NCBI RefSeq assembly: GCF_022811645.1
Contig: NZ_CP094534.1
Span: 2,108,001-2,172,000, forward strand
Direction of reading: 5' to 3'
From: Hymenobacter monticola
GTDB taxonomy: Bacteria > Bacteroidota > Bacteroidia > Cytophagales > Hymenobacteraceae
Length of the DNA: 64,000 bases
In this document: in pieces, positions 42,066 through 52,227 of the stretch
How the letters are laid out: each line of letters opens with the position of its first letter
Numbering within the stretch: the stretch's first letter is position 1
Notes under the pieces: model-generated
Told to the model about the DNA's origin: nothing
What the model saw: only the letters and a program-made list of their open reading frames with translations
Database searches by the model: none
Translations under genes and position numbers: made by a program

Positions 42066-42869
42066 CTACTGCTTCGTGGCTTCCAGAGCGGCCCGTACGC
42101 TGCCGTGTTGCTTCAGTAGTTGCACGGCCTCGGCTTCGGCAATTCCCAGTTCGTCCATCAGCATCTTTTCGCCGCGGTGCACCAGCTTTTCATTCGAAAG
42201 CTGCATGTCCACCATCTTGTTGCCCTTCACGCGGCCCAGGCGGATGAATGTGGCGGTGGTGAGCATGTTGAGCACCAGCTTCTGCGCCGTGCCAGCCTTG
42301 AGGCGGGTGCTGCCCGTCAGGAACTCCGGCCCCGTCACCACTTCCACCGGAAACTCGGCGGCGGCGGCTACGGCCGAGCCAGCGTTGCACACCACGCAGC
42401 CGGTGGCCAAGCCGGCGGCCCGCGCCTTGTTCAGCCCGCCGATGACGTAGGGCGTGCGGCCCGAAGCGGCAATGCCCACCAGCACGTCTTTGGAGTTGAT
42501 ATCGTGCTTTTGCAGGTCAATCCAAGCTTGTTCGGCGTCGTCCTCGGCGCCTTCCACGGCTTGGCGAATGGCGCCGTCGCCGCCGGCCATGATGCCCACC
42601 ACCAGGCCCGCCGGCACGCCAAACGTGGGCGGACACTCCGAGGCATCCACCACGCCCAGCCGCCCGCTGGTGCCGGCCCCGATGTAAAACAAGCGCCCGC
42701 CGGCGGCCAATCGCGCCACAGTGGCGTCCACCAGTGCCTCAATCTGCGGCAGGGCTTTGGCCACAGTGTCTGGTACCGTGTGGTCGAGGCGGTTCATGCC
42801 GGCCAGCAACTCGGGGGTGGAGAGGGTTTCGAGGTGGTTGAATTCGGAGGGAGCTTCGGTGGTCATCAT
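42066..42869 (-). CDS. murQ: N-acetylmuramic acid 6-phosphate etherase
   Basis: 267 residues from ATG 42869 (an in-frame ATG at 42914 would add 15). SIS-fold enzyme: ETLSTPELLAGMNRLD, the sugar-phosphate loop GAGTSGRLGVVDASECPPTF, the catalytic Glu region AEGAEDDAE (VEGAEDD), and GPEFLTGSTRLKAGTAQKL. It cleaves the lactyl ether of MurNAc 6-phosphate to GlcNAc 6-phosphate in peptidoglycan recycling. It is slightly shorter than E. coli MurQ (298). No MurP, NagZ or AnmK gene is nearby. Confidence 0.95.
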   Translation of the reverse strand: MMTTEAPSEFNHLETLSTPELLAGMNRLDHTVPDTVAKALPQIEALVDATVARLAAGGRLFYIGAGTSGRLGVVDASECPPTFGVPAGLVVGIMAGGDGAIRQAVEGAEDDAEQAWIDLQKHDINSKDVLVGIAASGRTPYVIGGLNKARAAGLATGCVVCNAGSAVAAAAEFPVEVVTGPEFLTGSTRLKAGTAQKLVLNMLTTATFIRLGRVKGNKMVDMQLSNEKLVHRGEKMLMDELGIAEAEAVQLLKQHGSVRAALEATKQ

Positions 42870-42938
42870 AGCGCGTGGAACGGGCTTGGGCTTGTTCGGG
42901 GAAATAGAGTTCAAACATAGAACAAGGGAGAGCCTGTT

Positions 42939-43196
42939 CTACACGAGTTGGCCCACAACAGGGAAATTGTCGAATACGTTGGCCGTATGCGGCGCGTCTT
43001 TGTCAAGCTCAGCCGTGAGGTCCTGGCCGGCCCAGTGCTCATAGTGCTTGCCACGCTGCCACAGCCGCGAGCGGCTCACGTCGTAAATCTGCCCTTGGTA
43101 AGCTACCCAAATTTCGTCGCGGTCCTGCCCATTGCGCAGGGCGAGCTGGCGGGCGGTGTAGGTGGGCAGATTAGTTGGGCTTTCTGGAACGGTCAT
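42939..43196 (-). CDS. Cytochrome b5-like haem-binding domain protein
   Basis: 85 residues, a single soluble cytochrome b5-like domain: YTARQLALRNGQD, IWVAYQGQIYDVSRSRLW, GKHYEHWAGQDLTAELDKDA, PHTANVFDNFPVVG. The two likely axial His ligands are in EHWAG and DAPH. Prokaryotic members of this family are short and their electron partners are mostly unknown. Its start codon lies inside the left arm of a perfect inverted repeat (43192-43219), so the N-terminus may have been reset by that element. Confidence 0.87.
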   Translation of the reverse strand: MTVPESPTNLPTYTARQLALRNGQDRDEIWVAYQGQIYDVSRSRLWQRGKHYEHWAGQDLTAELDKDAPHTANVFDNFPVVGQLV

Positions 43197-43286
43197 GCTG
43201 AGCGCAGTCGAAGCAGCTCCATCGCTTCGTTGATTTGGCGTTGATTACTGTTGCGGTAGAGCTGCTTCGACTGCGCTCAGCATGAC
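43192..43286. repeat. Perfect 28-bp inverted repeat (REP-like, GTCATGC...GAAGCA family)
   Basis: Arms 43192-43219 and 43259-43286 are exact reverse complements with a 39-base spacer. The outer GTCATGCTGAGCGCAG core matches the family at 7523-7634. The start codon of the cytochrome b5-like gene is bases 43194-43196 of the left arm. Confidence 0.93.
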
Positions 43287-43321
43287 ATTCTTTTTTTATG
43301 TTTTTAGCAGCTAATCAGCTA

Positions 43322-44473
43322 TCAGCTCAGCAGCGCCTGCAGCCGAATCCAACGTTGCGGCAGGTCGCCTTGCGAGGCGTTCAAGTAGTCTTCGTAGGTG
43401 CAGGGCACCACACGCTTGGTGGCGTTGTCGCCGAGGCGTTCCACTTCCATCCACCACTTCTCGGCGCGGCGCGATTTGTAGAACACCAGCTTGTCGGGGT
43501 TGCCGGGCAGCACCACGGTGTAAGTAAGGAAGCGGAAGGTGCCAAAGCCCGTTTCGGGCCGGCGGTGGTAGAAGCCTTCCACGAAATACCAGAGCATGGT
43601 GGCCAGCGTGGCCGCTGCTAAACCGTTCACGTCCTGGTCGGTGCGGTAGCCGTAGAGGCCGAAGGAGCTCAGCTGCTCGTTGTGGCCGGCGTACCAGCAC
43701 AGCTGCGTGGCTTCCTCGTTGCCGAGCCCGAAAGGGTAGGCGGGGTAGTAGCCGGGCGCGTCCTGCCAACGGATGGCGGCGATGTCAACGCTCATAAAAT
43801 CGGCCTGACGTACCAGCGGCTCGGCCATGCGACGGTCGGCCCGCACCTCGCCCACACTCATGGTTTCGAAGTGCATTTTCTCCAGCGCCACCAGCACTTC
43901 GGGCGGCGTGAGGTACTGCTGGTGGGCCAAGTGGGCCAGGCTGAACACGAAGTTGGGCTCGTGCACCAGCATGCGGCGCAGGTGGCTGTCTTCTGGCGCG
44001 GTGCCGGGGCCGGGCTCGGCCATGTCGGGCCGCGAGTCGACCAGGGCGAAGCTGATGGCGCGGTTCTGGGTTTCGTAGGCCAGGAACTGGCCGTAGTCGA
44101 GGTCGTGGCTGCCGCCGAGCAGGATGGGCACCGTGTTTTCCTCAATCAGGGCGGCCACTATCTCGCGCAGGCGCTGGTAGGTGTCTTCCAGCGTGAGGCC
44201 AGGGCGCAGGTTGCCCAGGTCGACGAGGCGCACGGCGCCGCTGCCTTTCTGCAGGCTGTAGAAGCGTTGGCGCACCTCGTTGGCGCCGTGGCGGCTGGGG
44301 TGGCCGATGGTGCTGCCGCGCCACTCGTCCAGCCCGATGAGGGCCAGGTCGGCCGCGCGCCAGTCCGGAAACGTTTCGGTGAAGCGGGTGGCGTAGGCGG
44401 CCAGCGTGGTAGGGGCGGGCGCAGCAGCGGTCAGCGTTTCCGGCAGCGGGTCAAAAAACAGGGCCAGGTTCAT
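43322..44473 (-). CDS. Ureohydrolase-fold protein (formimidoylglutamase/arginase family) with missing metal ligands
   Basis: 383 residues. The arginase fold is visible in ALIGLDEWRGSTIGHPSRHG, NTVPILLGGSHDLDYGQF and FMSVDIAAIRWQDAPGYYP. Canonical enzymes bind two Mn2+ through GGxH, DAHxD and SxDxD. Here GGSH keeps His123, but DAHxD has become D146-S-R148-P-D150 and SxDxD has become S228-V-D230-I-A232, so two ligands are lost. Many Bacteroidota homologues are annotated as formimidoylglutamase by similarity alone. Without hut genes nearby, a catalytic role is doubtful; a binding or structural role is an inference. Confidence 0.85.
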   Translation of the reverse strand: MNLALFFDPLPETLTAAAPAPTTLAAYATRFTETFPDWRAADLALIGLDEWRGSTIGHPSRHGANEVRQRFYSLQKGSGAVRLVDLGNLRPGLTLEDTYQRLREIVAALIEENTVPILLGGSHDLDYGQFLAYETQNRAISFALVDSRPDMAEPGPGTAPEDSHLRRMLVHEPNFVFSLAHLAHQQYLTPPEVLVALEKMHFETMSVGEVRADRRMAEPLVRQADFMSVDIAAIRWQDAPGYYPAYPFGLGNEEATQLCWYAGHNEQLSSFGLYGYRTDQDVNGLAAATLATMLWYFVEGFYHRRPETGFGTFRFLTYTVVLPGNPDKLVFYKSRRAEKWWMEVERLGDNATKRVVPCTYEDYLNASQGDLPQRWIRLQALLS

Positions 44474-44577
44474 TGGGGGCGGAAATGCAATTGGCCCAAA
44501 ATTACACAGGAAAAGGCCGTTTGCGCGGTTTTTTGACCGTTTTTGCGGCCCGTTTGGTTTTTACCCGTATGTGCAAG

Positions 44578-44603
44578 GCTACAGACGGGCTCCCTGCCCG
44601 TAG
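44578..44603. repeat. Short imperfect inverted repeat before fadD
   Basis: ACGGGC and GCCCGT pair around a TCCCT loop, flanked by CTAC/GTAG, about 70 bases before the fadD start. It resembles the GTAGCGCGGGC type of repeat but is much shorter; a regulatory role is possible. Confidence 0.45.
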
Positions 44604-44671
44604 CTTGGCCCGGAAAAAAGCTCTTTATTTAAGCTGAAATTCACCCGCAACGCCTTACCCAACCCCACCCA

Positions 44672-46471
44672 ATGGACGTTCGTCGCGCCTTCGATATCCT
44701 TCCGCACCAAATTGCCACCGCGCCCAAGCCCGATGCGCTGGCTTCCAAAATAGACGGCCAGTGGGTGCCCATCAGCAGCCAGCAGCTGCTCGACCAGGCC
44801 AATCTGGTTTCGCTCGGCCTCGTGTCGCTCGGCCTCAAGCGCGGCGACAAAGTGGCCATCATCAGCATGAACCGCCCCGAGTGGATGATGGCCGACTTCG
44901 GCATCTCGCAAATCGGCGCCACCAGCGTGCCGATGTACCCCAGCATCACCGTCGAAGACTATAAGTACATCTTCACCGACGCCGGCGTGCGCGCCGTGTT
45001 CGTGGCCGATAATAAGCTGTTTGATAAGGTAAAGGAAGCCACGCAGGGCCTCGATATTCCCGCTGAAAACATCTTCAGCTTCGACAAGGTCGAAGGTGCC
45101 CGCCACTTCAGCGAGCTGCTGGAGCTCGGCAAAAAAGGCAACGCCGCCGACCTCGACCCGCTGAAAGCGGCCGTGGAGCCCGACGACCTGCTCACGCTCA
45201 TCTACACCAGCGGCACCACCGGCAGCCCCAAGGGCGTGATGCTCACGCACGACAACATCCTGAGCAACTGCCGCGGCTCGCAGCGCTTCGTGCCCGTCAC
45301 GAAAGACGATAAGGCGTTGAGCTTCCTGCCGCTCTGCCACATTTTCGAGCGCATGGTGACTTACCTGTACATGATAAACAGCGTGAGCATCTACTACGCC
45401 GAAAACATGGACGTCATAGCCGACAACCTGCGCGAGGTGAAGCCCCAGATTTTCACCACCGTGCCGCGCCTGCTGGAAAAGGTGTACGACAAGATTGTGG
45501 CGAAGGGCCACGAGCAGGAAGGCATCAAGAAAAGCCTGTTCTTCTGGGCGTTGGACCTGGGCTTGAAATTCGACACTCAGAAAGACCAAGGCTTTCTGTA
45601 CAACACGCAGCTGGCGCTGGCCAACAAAATCATTTTCAATAAATGGCGCGAGGCGCTGGGCGGCAACCTGCGTTGCATCGTGAGCGGCGGCGGCGCCCTT
45701 CAGCCGCGCCTGGCCCGGGTGTTCTGGGCAGCCGGCATTCGGGTGATGGAAGGCTACGGCCTGACCGAAACCTCGCCGGTAATTGCCGTGGGCGGCTTCG
45801 AGCCGGAAAATAACATGATTGGCACGGTGGGCCCGCTCATTGACAACGTGCAGGTGAAAATTGCCGAAGACGGCGAGATTCTGACCAAGTCGGCCTCCGT
45901 AATGAAAGGCTACTACAACAAGCCTGACCTTACCGCCAAAGAAATCGATGAGCAAGGCTGGTTCCACACCGGCGACATCGGCGAGCTGGTGAACGGCCGG
46001 TTCCTGAAAATCACCGACCGCAAGAAGGAAATGTTCAAGACCTCGGGCGGCAAATACATTGCCCCTCAGGTCATCGAAGGCAAGCTGAAGGAAGACCCGC
46101 TCATCGAGCAGGCCATGGTGGTGGGCGCCGACCAAAAGTTTCCGTCCGCGCTGGTCATCCCGTCCTTCCCCGACCTCAAAGGCTGGTGCAAGCGCAACGG
46201 CGTGCCCGACGCGCCGAACGAGGAGCTGATTAAAAACGAGCGGGTGGTGAAGCTCTACAAAGAGCTGATTGAGAAGTATAACAAGGGCTTTGCGCAGTGG
46301 GAGCAGGTGAAGCGGCACGTGCTGCTACCCACCCTCTGGACGGTGGAAAGTGGCGAGATGACGCCCACCATGAAGGTGAAGCGCAAGGTCATTTCGGAGA
46401 ATAACAAAGACGTAATTGCCGACATCTACGAGCGGGCCGAGAAGGAGCCGCACGAGCGCGCGGCGCACTAG
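44672..46471 (+). CDS. fadD: Long-chain fatty acid-CoA ligase
   Basis: 599 residues, an ANL-superfamily adenylating enzyme. P-loop motif YTSGTTGSPKGVMLTHDNIL; A5 motif GYGLTETSPVIAVG; A7/A8 region GWFHTGDIGELVNGRFLKIT and DRKKEMFKTSGGKYIAP (with the linker motif KEMFKTSGGKY). It activates fatty acids to acyl-CoA, the entry step of beta-oxidation encoded next door (fadN, fadA, fadE). Bacteroidota members of this long form resemble FadD15-like ligases. The symbol is by function; the fatty-acid chain-length range is not determined. Confidence 0.93.
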   Translation: MDVRRAFDILPHQIATAPKPDALASKIDGQWVPISSQQLLDQANLVSLGLVSLGLKRGDKVAIISMNRPEWMMADFGISQIGATSVPMYPSITVEDYKYIFTDAGVRAVFVADNKLFDKVKEATQGLDIPAENIFSFDKVEGARHFSELLELGKKGNAADLDPLKAAVEPDDLLTLIYTSGTTGSPKGVMLTHDNILSNCRGSQRFVPVTKDDKALSFLPLCHIFERMVTYLYMINSVSIYYAENMDVIADNLREVKPQIFTTVPRLLEKVYDKIVAKGHEQEGIKKSLFFWALDLGLKFDTQKDQGFLYNTQLALANKIIFNKWREALGGNLRCIVSGGGALQPRLARVFWAAGIRVMEGYGLTETSPVIAVGGFEPENNMIGTVGPLIDNVQVKIAEDGEILTKSASVMKGYYNKPDLTAKEIDEQGWFHTGDIGELVNGRFLKITDRKKEMFKTSGGKYIAPQVIEGKLKEDPLIEQAMVVGADQKFPSALVIPSFPDLKGWCKRNGVPDAPNEELIKNERVVKLYKELIEKYNKGFAQWEQVKRHVLLPTLWTVESGEMTPTMKVKRKVISENNKDVIADIYERAEKEPHERAAH

Positions 46472-46479
46472 GCAGCATC

Positions 46480-46546
46480 GTAGCGCGGGCTTTTGGAGTG
46501 CGAGTGCATAGTTCACTCGTGAACTAAAAGCCCGCGCTGCTTTTTT
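46480..46546 (+). terminator. Inverted repeat with T6 tail after fadD
   Basis: GTAGCGCGGGCTTTT (46480-46494) pairs with AAAAGCCCGCGCTGC (46526-46540), one wobble at the base, and six T residues follow. An inner dyad (CGAGTG/CACTCG, AGTTCAC/GTGAACT) fills the loop. It works as a terminator and shows GTAGCG-family repeat sequence. Confidence 0.75.
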
Positions 46547-46578
46547 ACGAACTGTTATGCAAGCCGAATATATTTTTC

Positions 46579-46597
46579 GTAAGTTTACCGCACTTAC
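46579..46597. promoter_or_regulatory. Operator-like dyad before the marR-type gene
   Basis: GTAAGT-TTACCGC-ACTTAC, a perfect 6-bp inverted repeat with a 7-base centre, ends 9 bases before the regulator start codon. MarR proteins commonly repress their own gene through such a dyad. Confidence 0.5.
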
Positions 46598-46606
46598 ACC
46601 CCGCCC

Positions 46607-47086
46607 ATGAAACCCGAAGAAACCGTCGATTATAACATCAAAGTAGCCTGGCACGCCATCTCGCGGATGTATAACACGCAGGCGGCGCAGAACGACATCA
46701 CCACGAGCATCGGCTTCGTGCTGCTGAACATCGACCAGGAGAAGGGCACCCCGGCCACCAAAATTGCGCCGCTACTGGGCCTCGAAACCCGCAGCCTCAC
46801 CCGCATCCTGCGCAGCATGGAAGAGAAGGGCCTCATCTACAAGCAGGCTGACTCGGTAGACAAACGCTCGGTGCGCATTTTTCTAACGCCGCTGGGCCTA
46901 GAGAAAAAGGAGGTTTCGCGCCAGACGGTGCGGCACTTTAATTTGAAAATTCGCGAGAAAATCCCGCAGAGTCAACTGGATGTTTTCTTCAAAGTAGCGG
47001 CCCAGATTACGGGCATGATTGAAGGCAAGACCTTGTTTGAAGAATTCGTGCTCAAGCCCTTGCGGACGGAGCCGGCGGCTTCTTAA
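46607..47086 (+). CDS. MarR family transcriptional regulator
   Basis: 159 residues with a winged-helix MarR fold: TKIAPLLGLETRSLTRILRS holds the recognition helix and EKGLIYKQADSVDKRSVRIF (in part) forms the wing with the conserved DKRSVR. It sits directly upstream of fadN, the arrangement seen for fatty-acid-oxidation repressors of other phyla, so acyl-CoA sensing is inferred. A dyad next to its start suggests autoregulation. MarR here takes the place of the TetR-type FadR that controls fadNAE in Bacillus. Confidence 0.9.
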   Translation: MKPEETVDYNIKVAWHAISRMYNTQAAQNDITTSIGFVLLNIDQEKGTPATKIAPLLGLETRSLTRILRSMEEKGLIYKQADSVDKRSVRIFLTPLGLEKKEVSRQTVRHFNLKIREKIPQSQLDVFFKVAAQITGMIEGKTLFEEFVLKPLRTEPAAS

Positions 47087-47099
47087 CTGTCTAATTTGG

Positions 47100-47127
47100 A
47101 ACGTCATGCAGCGCGTAGCGAAGCATA
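47100..47127. repeat. Single REP-like half-repeat between marR and fadN
   Basis: A single arm of the GTCATGC ... GAAGCAT family without an inverted partner nearby, 14 bases after the regulator stop. It looks like a remnant of the paired element seen at 7.5, 43.2 and 51.3 kb. Confidence 0.75.
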
Positions 47128-47186
47128 ATGCTCTTCATAACAACCACTTTACCAACCCACCTCACCACCCCAAAAAGAGAAAGAGG

Positions 47187-49592
<2,406 letters not shown>

Positions 49593-49689
49593 GTTGAGAG
49601 GTGAGACGGTGAGAAGTGAGATATGAGAATTTTTTCAAAAGCTTTATCCATATCTCACTGTCTCGCTTCTCATCGTCTTACCTCTCACC
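49593..49689. repeat. TCTCA/TGAGA heptamer arrays, inverted pair after fadN
   Basis: Left array 49593-49627 has TGAGA units spaced 7 or 8 bases; right array 49650-49689 has TCTCA-type units (49653, 49661, 49668, 49676, 49683) with the same spacing. The arms pair over most of their length. The left array begins at the base after the fadN stop; the right ends 10 bases before the four-helix-bundle start. Confidence 0.85.
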
Positions 49690-49698
49690 ATCTCCAAA

Positions 49699-50061
49699 AT
49701 GACGCACCGATTCAAAGAGTTGAAAATCTGGCAGGCTGCAATTGAAATTGCTGGATTGACTTATGAGTGGTGCGCGGGCTTTCCGGATGCCGAGAAGTTT
49801 GGCCTGATTTCGCAGATGCGTCGGGCTGCGGTTTCGATGCCTTCGAACATTGCCGAAGGTGCCGGGCGTGATAGCCAAAAAGATTTCGCACGCTTTCTAG
49901 CCATTGCCAAAGGCTCGTCCTATGAACTGGAAACACAGTTTATTCTGGCTGCCAAGTTCAATTACATCACCGCAGAACAACTGCGATTTGTGAGCGAGAA
50001 GATTGACCAATGGCAACGCATGATGTACACGTTTCGCAAAACATTAATCATTGAAGCATGA
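49699..50061 (+). CDS. Four-helix-bundle protein (23S rRNA intervening-sequence type)
   Basis: 120 residues. It matches the S23/IVP four-helix-bundle family: FKELKIWQAAIEIAGLTYEW, ISQMRRAAVSMPSNIAEGAG, FARFLAIAKGSSYELETQFI, and a final helix with EKIDQWQRMMYTFRKTLI. The family is named from genes inside 23S rRNA intervening sequences, but most members, including accessory proteins of diversity-generating retroelements (Avd), lie elsewhere and have unknown roles. Here it interrupts the fadN-fadA gene pair, is flanked by TCTCA heptamer arrays, and has lower GC than its neighbours, so it looks inserted. Confidence 0.92.
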   Translation: MTHRFKELKIWQAAIEIAGLTYEWCAGFPDAEKFGLISQMRRAAVSMPSNIAEGAGRDSQKDFARFLAIAKGSSYELETQFILAAKFNYITAEQLRFVSEKIDQWQRMMYTFRKTLIIEA

Positions 50062-50067
50062 GCCAAC

Positions 50068-50103
50068 GGTCTCATGTCTCACATCTCATAGTCTCATGTC
50101 TCA
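50068..50103. repeat. TCTCA heptamer array overlapping the fadA start codon
   Basis: Five TCTCA units at 50070, 50077, 50084, 50092 and 50099 (spacing 7, 7, 8, 7), in the same orientation as the array at 49650-49689. The fadA ATG (50096-50098) and its first Ser codon are part of the last units. Confidence 0.85.
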
Positions 50104-51280
50104 ACAAGCATATATCGTAGCCGGCTACCGCACGGCCGTGGGCAAAGCCCCGCGTGGCGGCTTCCGCTTCACCCGGCCCGACGACCTCGCCGCGGCCGTC
50201 ATTAAACACCTCGTGGCCGAAGTGCCCGCCCTCGACCCCACGCGCATCGACGACGTTATCGTCGGCAACGCCGTGCCGGAAGCGGAGCAGGGCCTGCAAA
50301 TGGGCCGCCTGATTTCGCTGCTGGCCCTGCCCATCAATGTGCCCGGCCTCATCGTGAACCGCTACTGCGGCTCCGGCGTCGAAACCATTGCCATGGCCGT
50401 GGGCAAAATCTCGGCCGGCATGGCCGACTGCATCATCGCGGGCGGCACCGAGAGCATGAGCATGGTGCCCACCGTGGGCTGGAAAACCGTGCCCAACTAC
50501 AAGCTGGCCATGCAGCACCCCGACTACTACATGGGCATGGGCCTCACCGCCGAAGCCGTGGCCAACGACTACAAAATCAGCCGCCAGGACCAGGACGAAT
50601 TCTCCTACAACTCGCACCAGAAGGCCATCAAGGCCATCGAAGGCGGCAAGTTCAAGAAGCAAATCGTGCCCATTACAGTAGAGGAAACCTACCTCGACCC
50701 GGCCACCGGCAAGAAGAAAAACCGCTCCTACGTGGTGGATACTGACGAAGGCCCCCGTGCCGACACCTCGGTAGAGGCCCTCGCCCGGCTGCGCCCCGTG
50801 TTCGCCGCCAACGGCACCGTGACCGCCGGCAACTCCTCCCAAACATCCGACGGTGCCGCCTTCGTGCTCGTGATGTCGGAGCGCATGGTGAAAGAGCTGA
50901 ACCTCGAGCCCATCGCCCGCCTAGTGAACTACGCCTCCGAAGGCGTGGACCCGCGCATCATGGGCATGGGCCCCATCAAGGCCGTGCCGAAAGTGCTCAA
51001 GCAAGCCGGCCTCAAGCTCGACGACATCGACCTGATTGAGCTCAACGAAGCCTTCGCCTCGCAGTCCATCGCCGTGGTGCGCGAGCTCGGTATCGACCCC
51101 GAGAAGCTGAACGTGAACGGCGGCGCCATCGCCCTCGGCCACCCGCTGGGCTGCTCCGGCGCCAAGCTCAGCATCCAGCTCTTCGACGAGCTGCGCGAGC
51201 GCGGCAAGAAGTACGGGATGGTTACGGCCTGCGTGGGCGGCGGCCAGGGCGTCGCCGGCATCTACGAACTGCTGAAGTAG
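50096..51280 (+). CDS. fadA: Acetyl-CoA C-acyltransferase (3-ketoacyl-CoA thiolase)
   Basis: 394 residues from ATG 50096. The acyl-accepting Cys is in [17 protein letters not shown], then [10 protein letters not shown], the His in [18 protein letters not shown], and the second active-site Cys in [13 protein letters not shown]. It performs the final thiolytic step of beta-oxidation. Acetoacetyl-CoA-specific thiolases are close relatives, but the fad neighbourhood favours the beta-oxidation enzyme. The start codon sits inside a TCTCA repeat array. Confidence 0.95.
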   Translation: MSQQAYIVAGYRTAVGKAPRGGFRFTRPDDLAAAVIKHLVAEVPALDPTRIDDVIVGNAVPEAEQGLQMGRLISLLALPINVPGLIVNRYCGSGVETIAMAVGKISAGMADCIIAGGTESMSMVPTVGWKTVPNYKLAMQHPDYYMGMGLTAEAVANDYKISRQDQDEFSYNSHQKAIKAIEGGKFKKQIVPITVEETYLDPATGKKKNRSYVVDTDEGPRADTSVEALARLRPVFAANGTVTAGNSSQTSDGAAFVLVMSERMVKELNLEPIARLVNYASEGVDPRIMGMGPIKAVPKVLKQAGLKLDDIDLIELNEAFASQSIAVVRELGIDPEKLNVNGGAIALGHPLGCSGAKLSIQLFDELRERGKKYGMVTACVGGGQGVAGIYELLK

Positions 51281-51301
51281 CTTTCTGTCAGTAAGAAATA
51301 G

Positions 51302-51434
51302 AACGTTAGGCTGAGCGAAGGCGAAGCATCTCTACCGCTTCGCCTGACGGGGAAACCTCACCCCCGGCCCCTCTCCGCAGGAGAGGGGAGCCTAACGAAG
51401 TACGCGAGATGCTTCGATTCTGCTCAGCATGACG
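51302..51434. repeat. Composite repeat: REP-like inverted pair enclosing a second palindrome
   Basis: The left arm (about 51302-51334) and right arm (about 51405-51434) are imperfect inverted copies of the GCTGAGCGAAG ... GAAGCATCTC family. Between them lies a second palindrome, GCCCCTCTCC-GCA-GGAGAGGGGAG, of a type common in unrelated genomes. It seems to be one repeat inserted in another, between fadA and the AT-rich island. Confidence 0.8.
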
Positions 51435-51488
51435 ATCTTGCAACCTGCTGAGAACTATTTTCAAATAGCAGCAGTATATTTGTCAGCA

Positions 51489-51525
51489 TAAAAAATGAGG
51501 TGGCCCGGCACCCGGCCGAACCACC
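51489..51525 (-). terminator. Intrinsic terminator for the small leftward gene
   Basis: GGTGG (51499-51503) pairs with CCACC (51521-51525), with an inner CCCGG/CCGG pairing; the minus-strand transcript ends in a run of six T. It lies 8 bases beyond the stop of the 42-residue peptide gene, supporting that gene. Confidence 0.7.
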
Positions 51526-51532
51526 CCAATAA

Positions 51533-51661
51533 CTACCGCATCAGCCAGCTAGCGAGCTGGGCCAGCAAGTAAGCCGCCAGAGCTGCTCCAACAGCTTTCC
51601 CGGTGCCACTTGCAAAGCCAACCGCCAGGGCTTGCAGCAATTTTTTCGCGTTCCTCTCCAT
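51533..51661 (-). CDS. Small hydrophobic peptide with GxxxG motifs
   Basis: 42 residues from ATG 51661 (an ATG at 51688 would add 9). A basic start (MERNAKKLLQALAV) is followed by one Gly/Ala-rich membrane helix (GFASGTGKAVGAALAAYLLA) with two GxxxG motifs, GFASG and GKAVG, typical of helix packing. No family recognised. A terminator follows directly, which argues for expression. Small size and composition resemble holin-like, toxin or bacteriocin peptides; that is only a guess. Next to an AT-rich gene on the other strand. Confidence 0.45.
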   Translation of the reverse strand: MERNAKKLLQALAVGFASGTGKAVGAALAAYLLAQLASWLMR

Positions 51662-51864
51662 TTTTCGTCTGAAGTAGAGGGTTGCCATTAACCCCGCACT
51701 TCTGAAAGCCCGGCCGCTCCAACGGCTGGGCTTTCGTCTTTCTAACGAAAGCCGGTTGTAGGTCGCGGGGTATAACCCCAACGCGAACGTGGCGAAGATA
51801 CGCTTGCTTCAACCGCTTATGCATTTGCATATGATTTGCTAACTGCCTTCAATATCTAACTTAT

Positions 51865-52170
51865 ATGGCATCTATCTTGGCTAAGCGGTGGTTCATTTTC
51901 GTGATGAGCTTACAATTTCTTGGGCAGCCATTAGCGGATAGGCTCATGTTACCCTCGGGTTATTTTGACGGAGCACTTATATGCCACATTCTTCTGCAAT
52001 GGAATCTTATTCTGATTTTCATCTGCTTACTTGGTAGATATTATGCAGCAAACGCCGAAAATCTTGATTTAAAAAGAACATACACCGTTTTAGGGGCATT
52101 GAGCTCATTGGGAGCTTTATTCTACCTATATGGCTATTCGTTTTATACCAGCAATATTCCTTCAAATTAG
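51865..52170 (+). CDS. Small three-helix membrane protein in an AT-rich island
   Basis: 101 residues with about three hydrophobic segments (FIFVMSLQFLG, ICHILLQWNLILIFICLLGRYY in part, VLGALSSLGALFYLYGYSFY). No family recognised. The DNA is clearly AT-rich with codons such as TTA, ATA and TAT that are rare around it, suggesting recent acquisition. It is divergent from the 42-residue peptide gene; a peptide-plus-immunity pair is possible but unproven. Confidence 0.6.
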   Translation: MASILAKRWFIFVMSLQFLGQPLADRLMLPSGYFDGALICHILLQWNLILIFICLLGRYYAANAENLDLKRTYTVLGALSSLGALFYLYGYSFYTSNIPSN

Positions 52171-52227
52171 TATTTAGACTTTATTGATATTAAATGACCA
52201 CGCTGGGGTTTTCTTTAGAAAAACTAG

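Noticed and set aside
44579..46318. Leftward 579-codon open frame over fadD
   Set aside because: The plus-strand frame has every acyl-CoA ligase motif; the antisense frame is a shadow.
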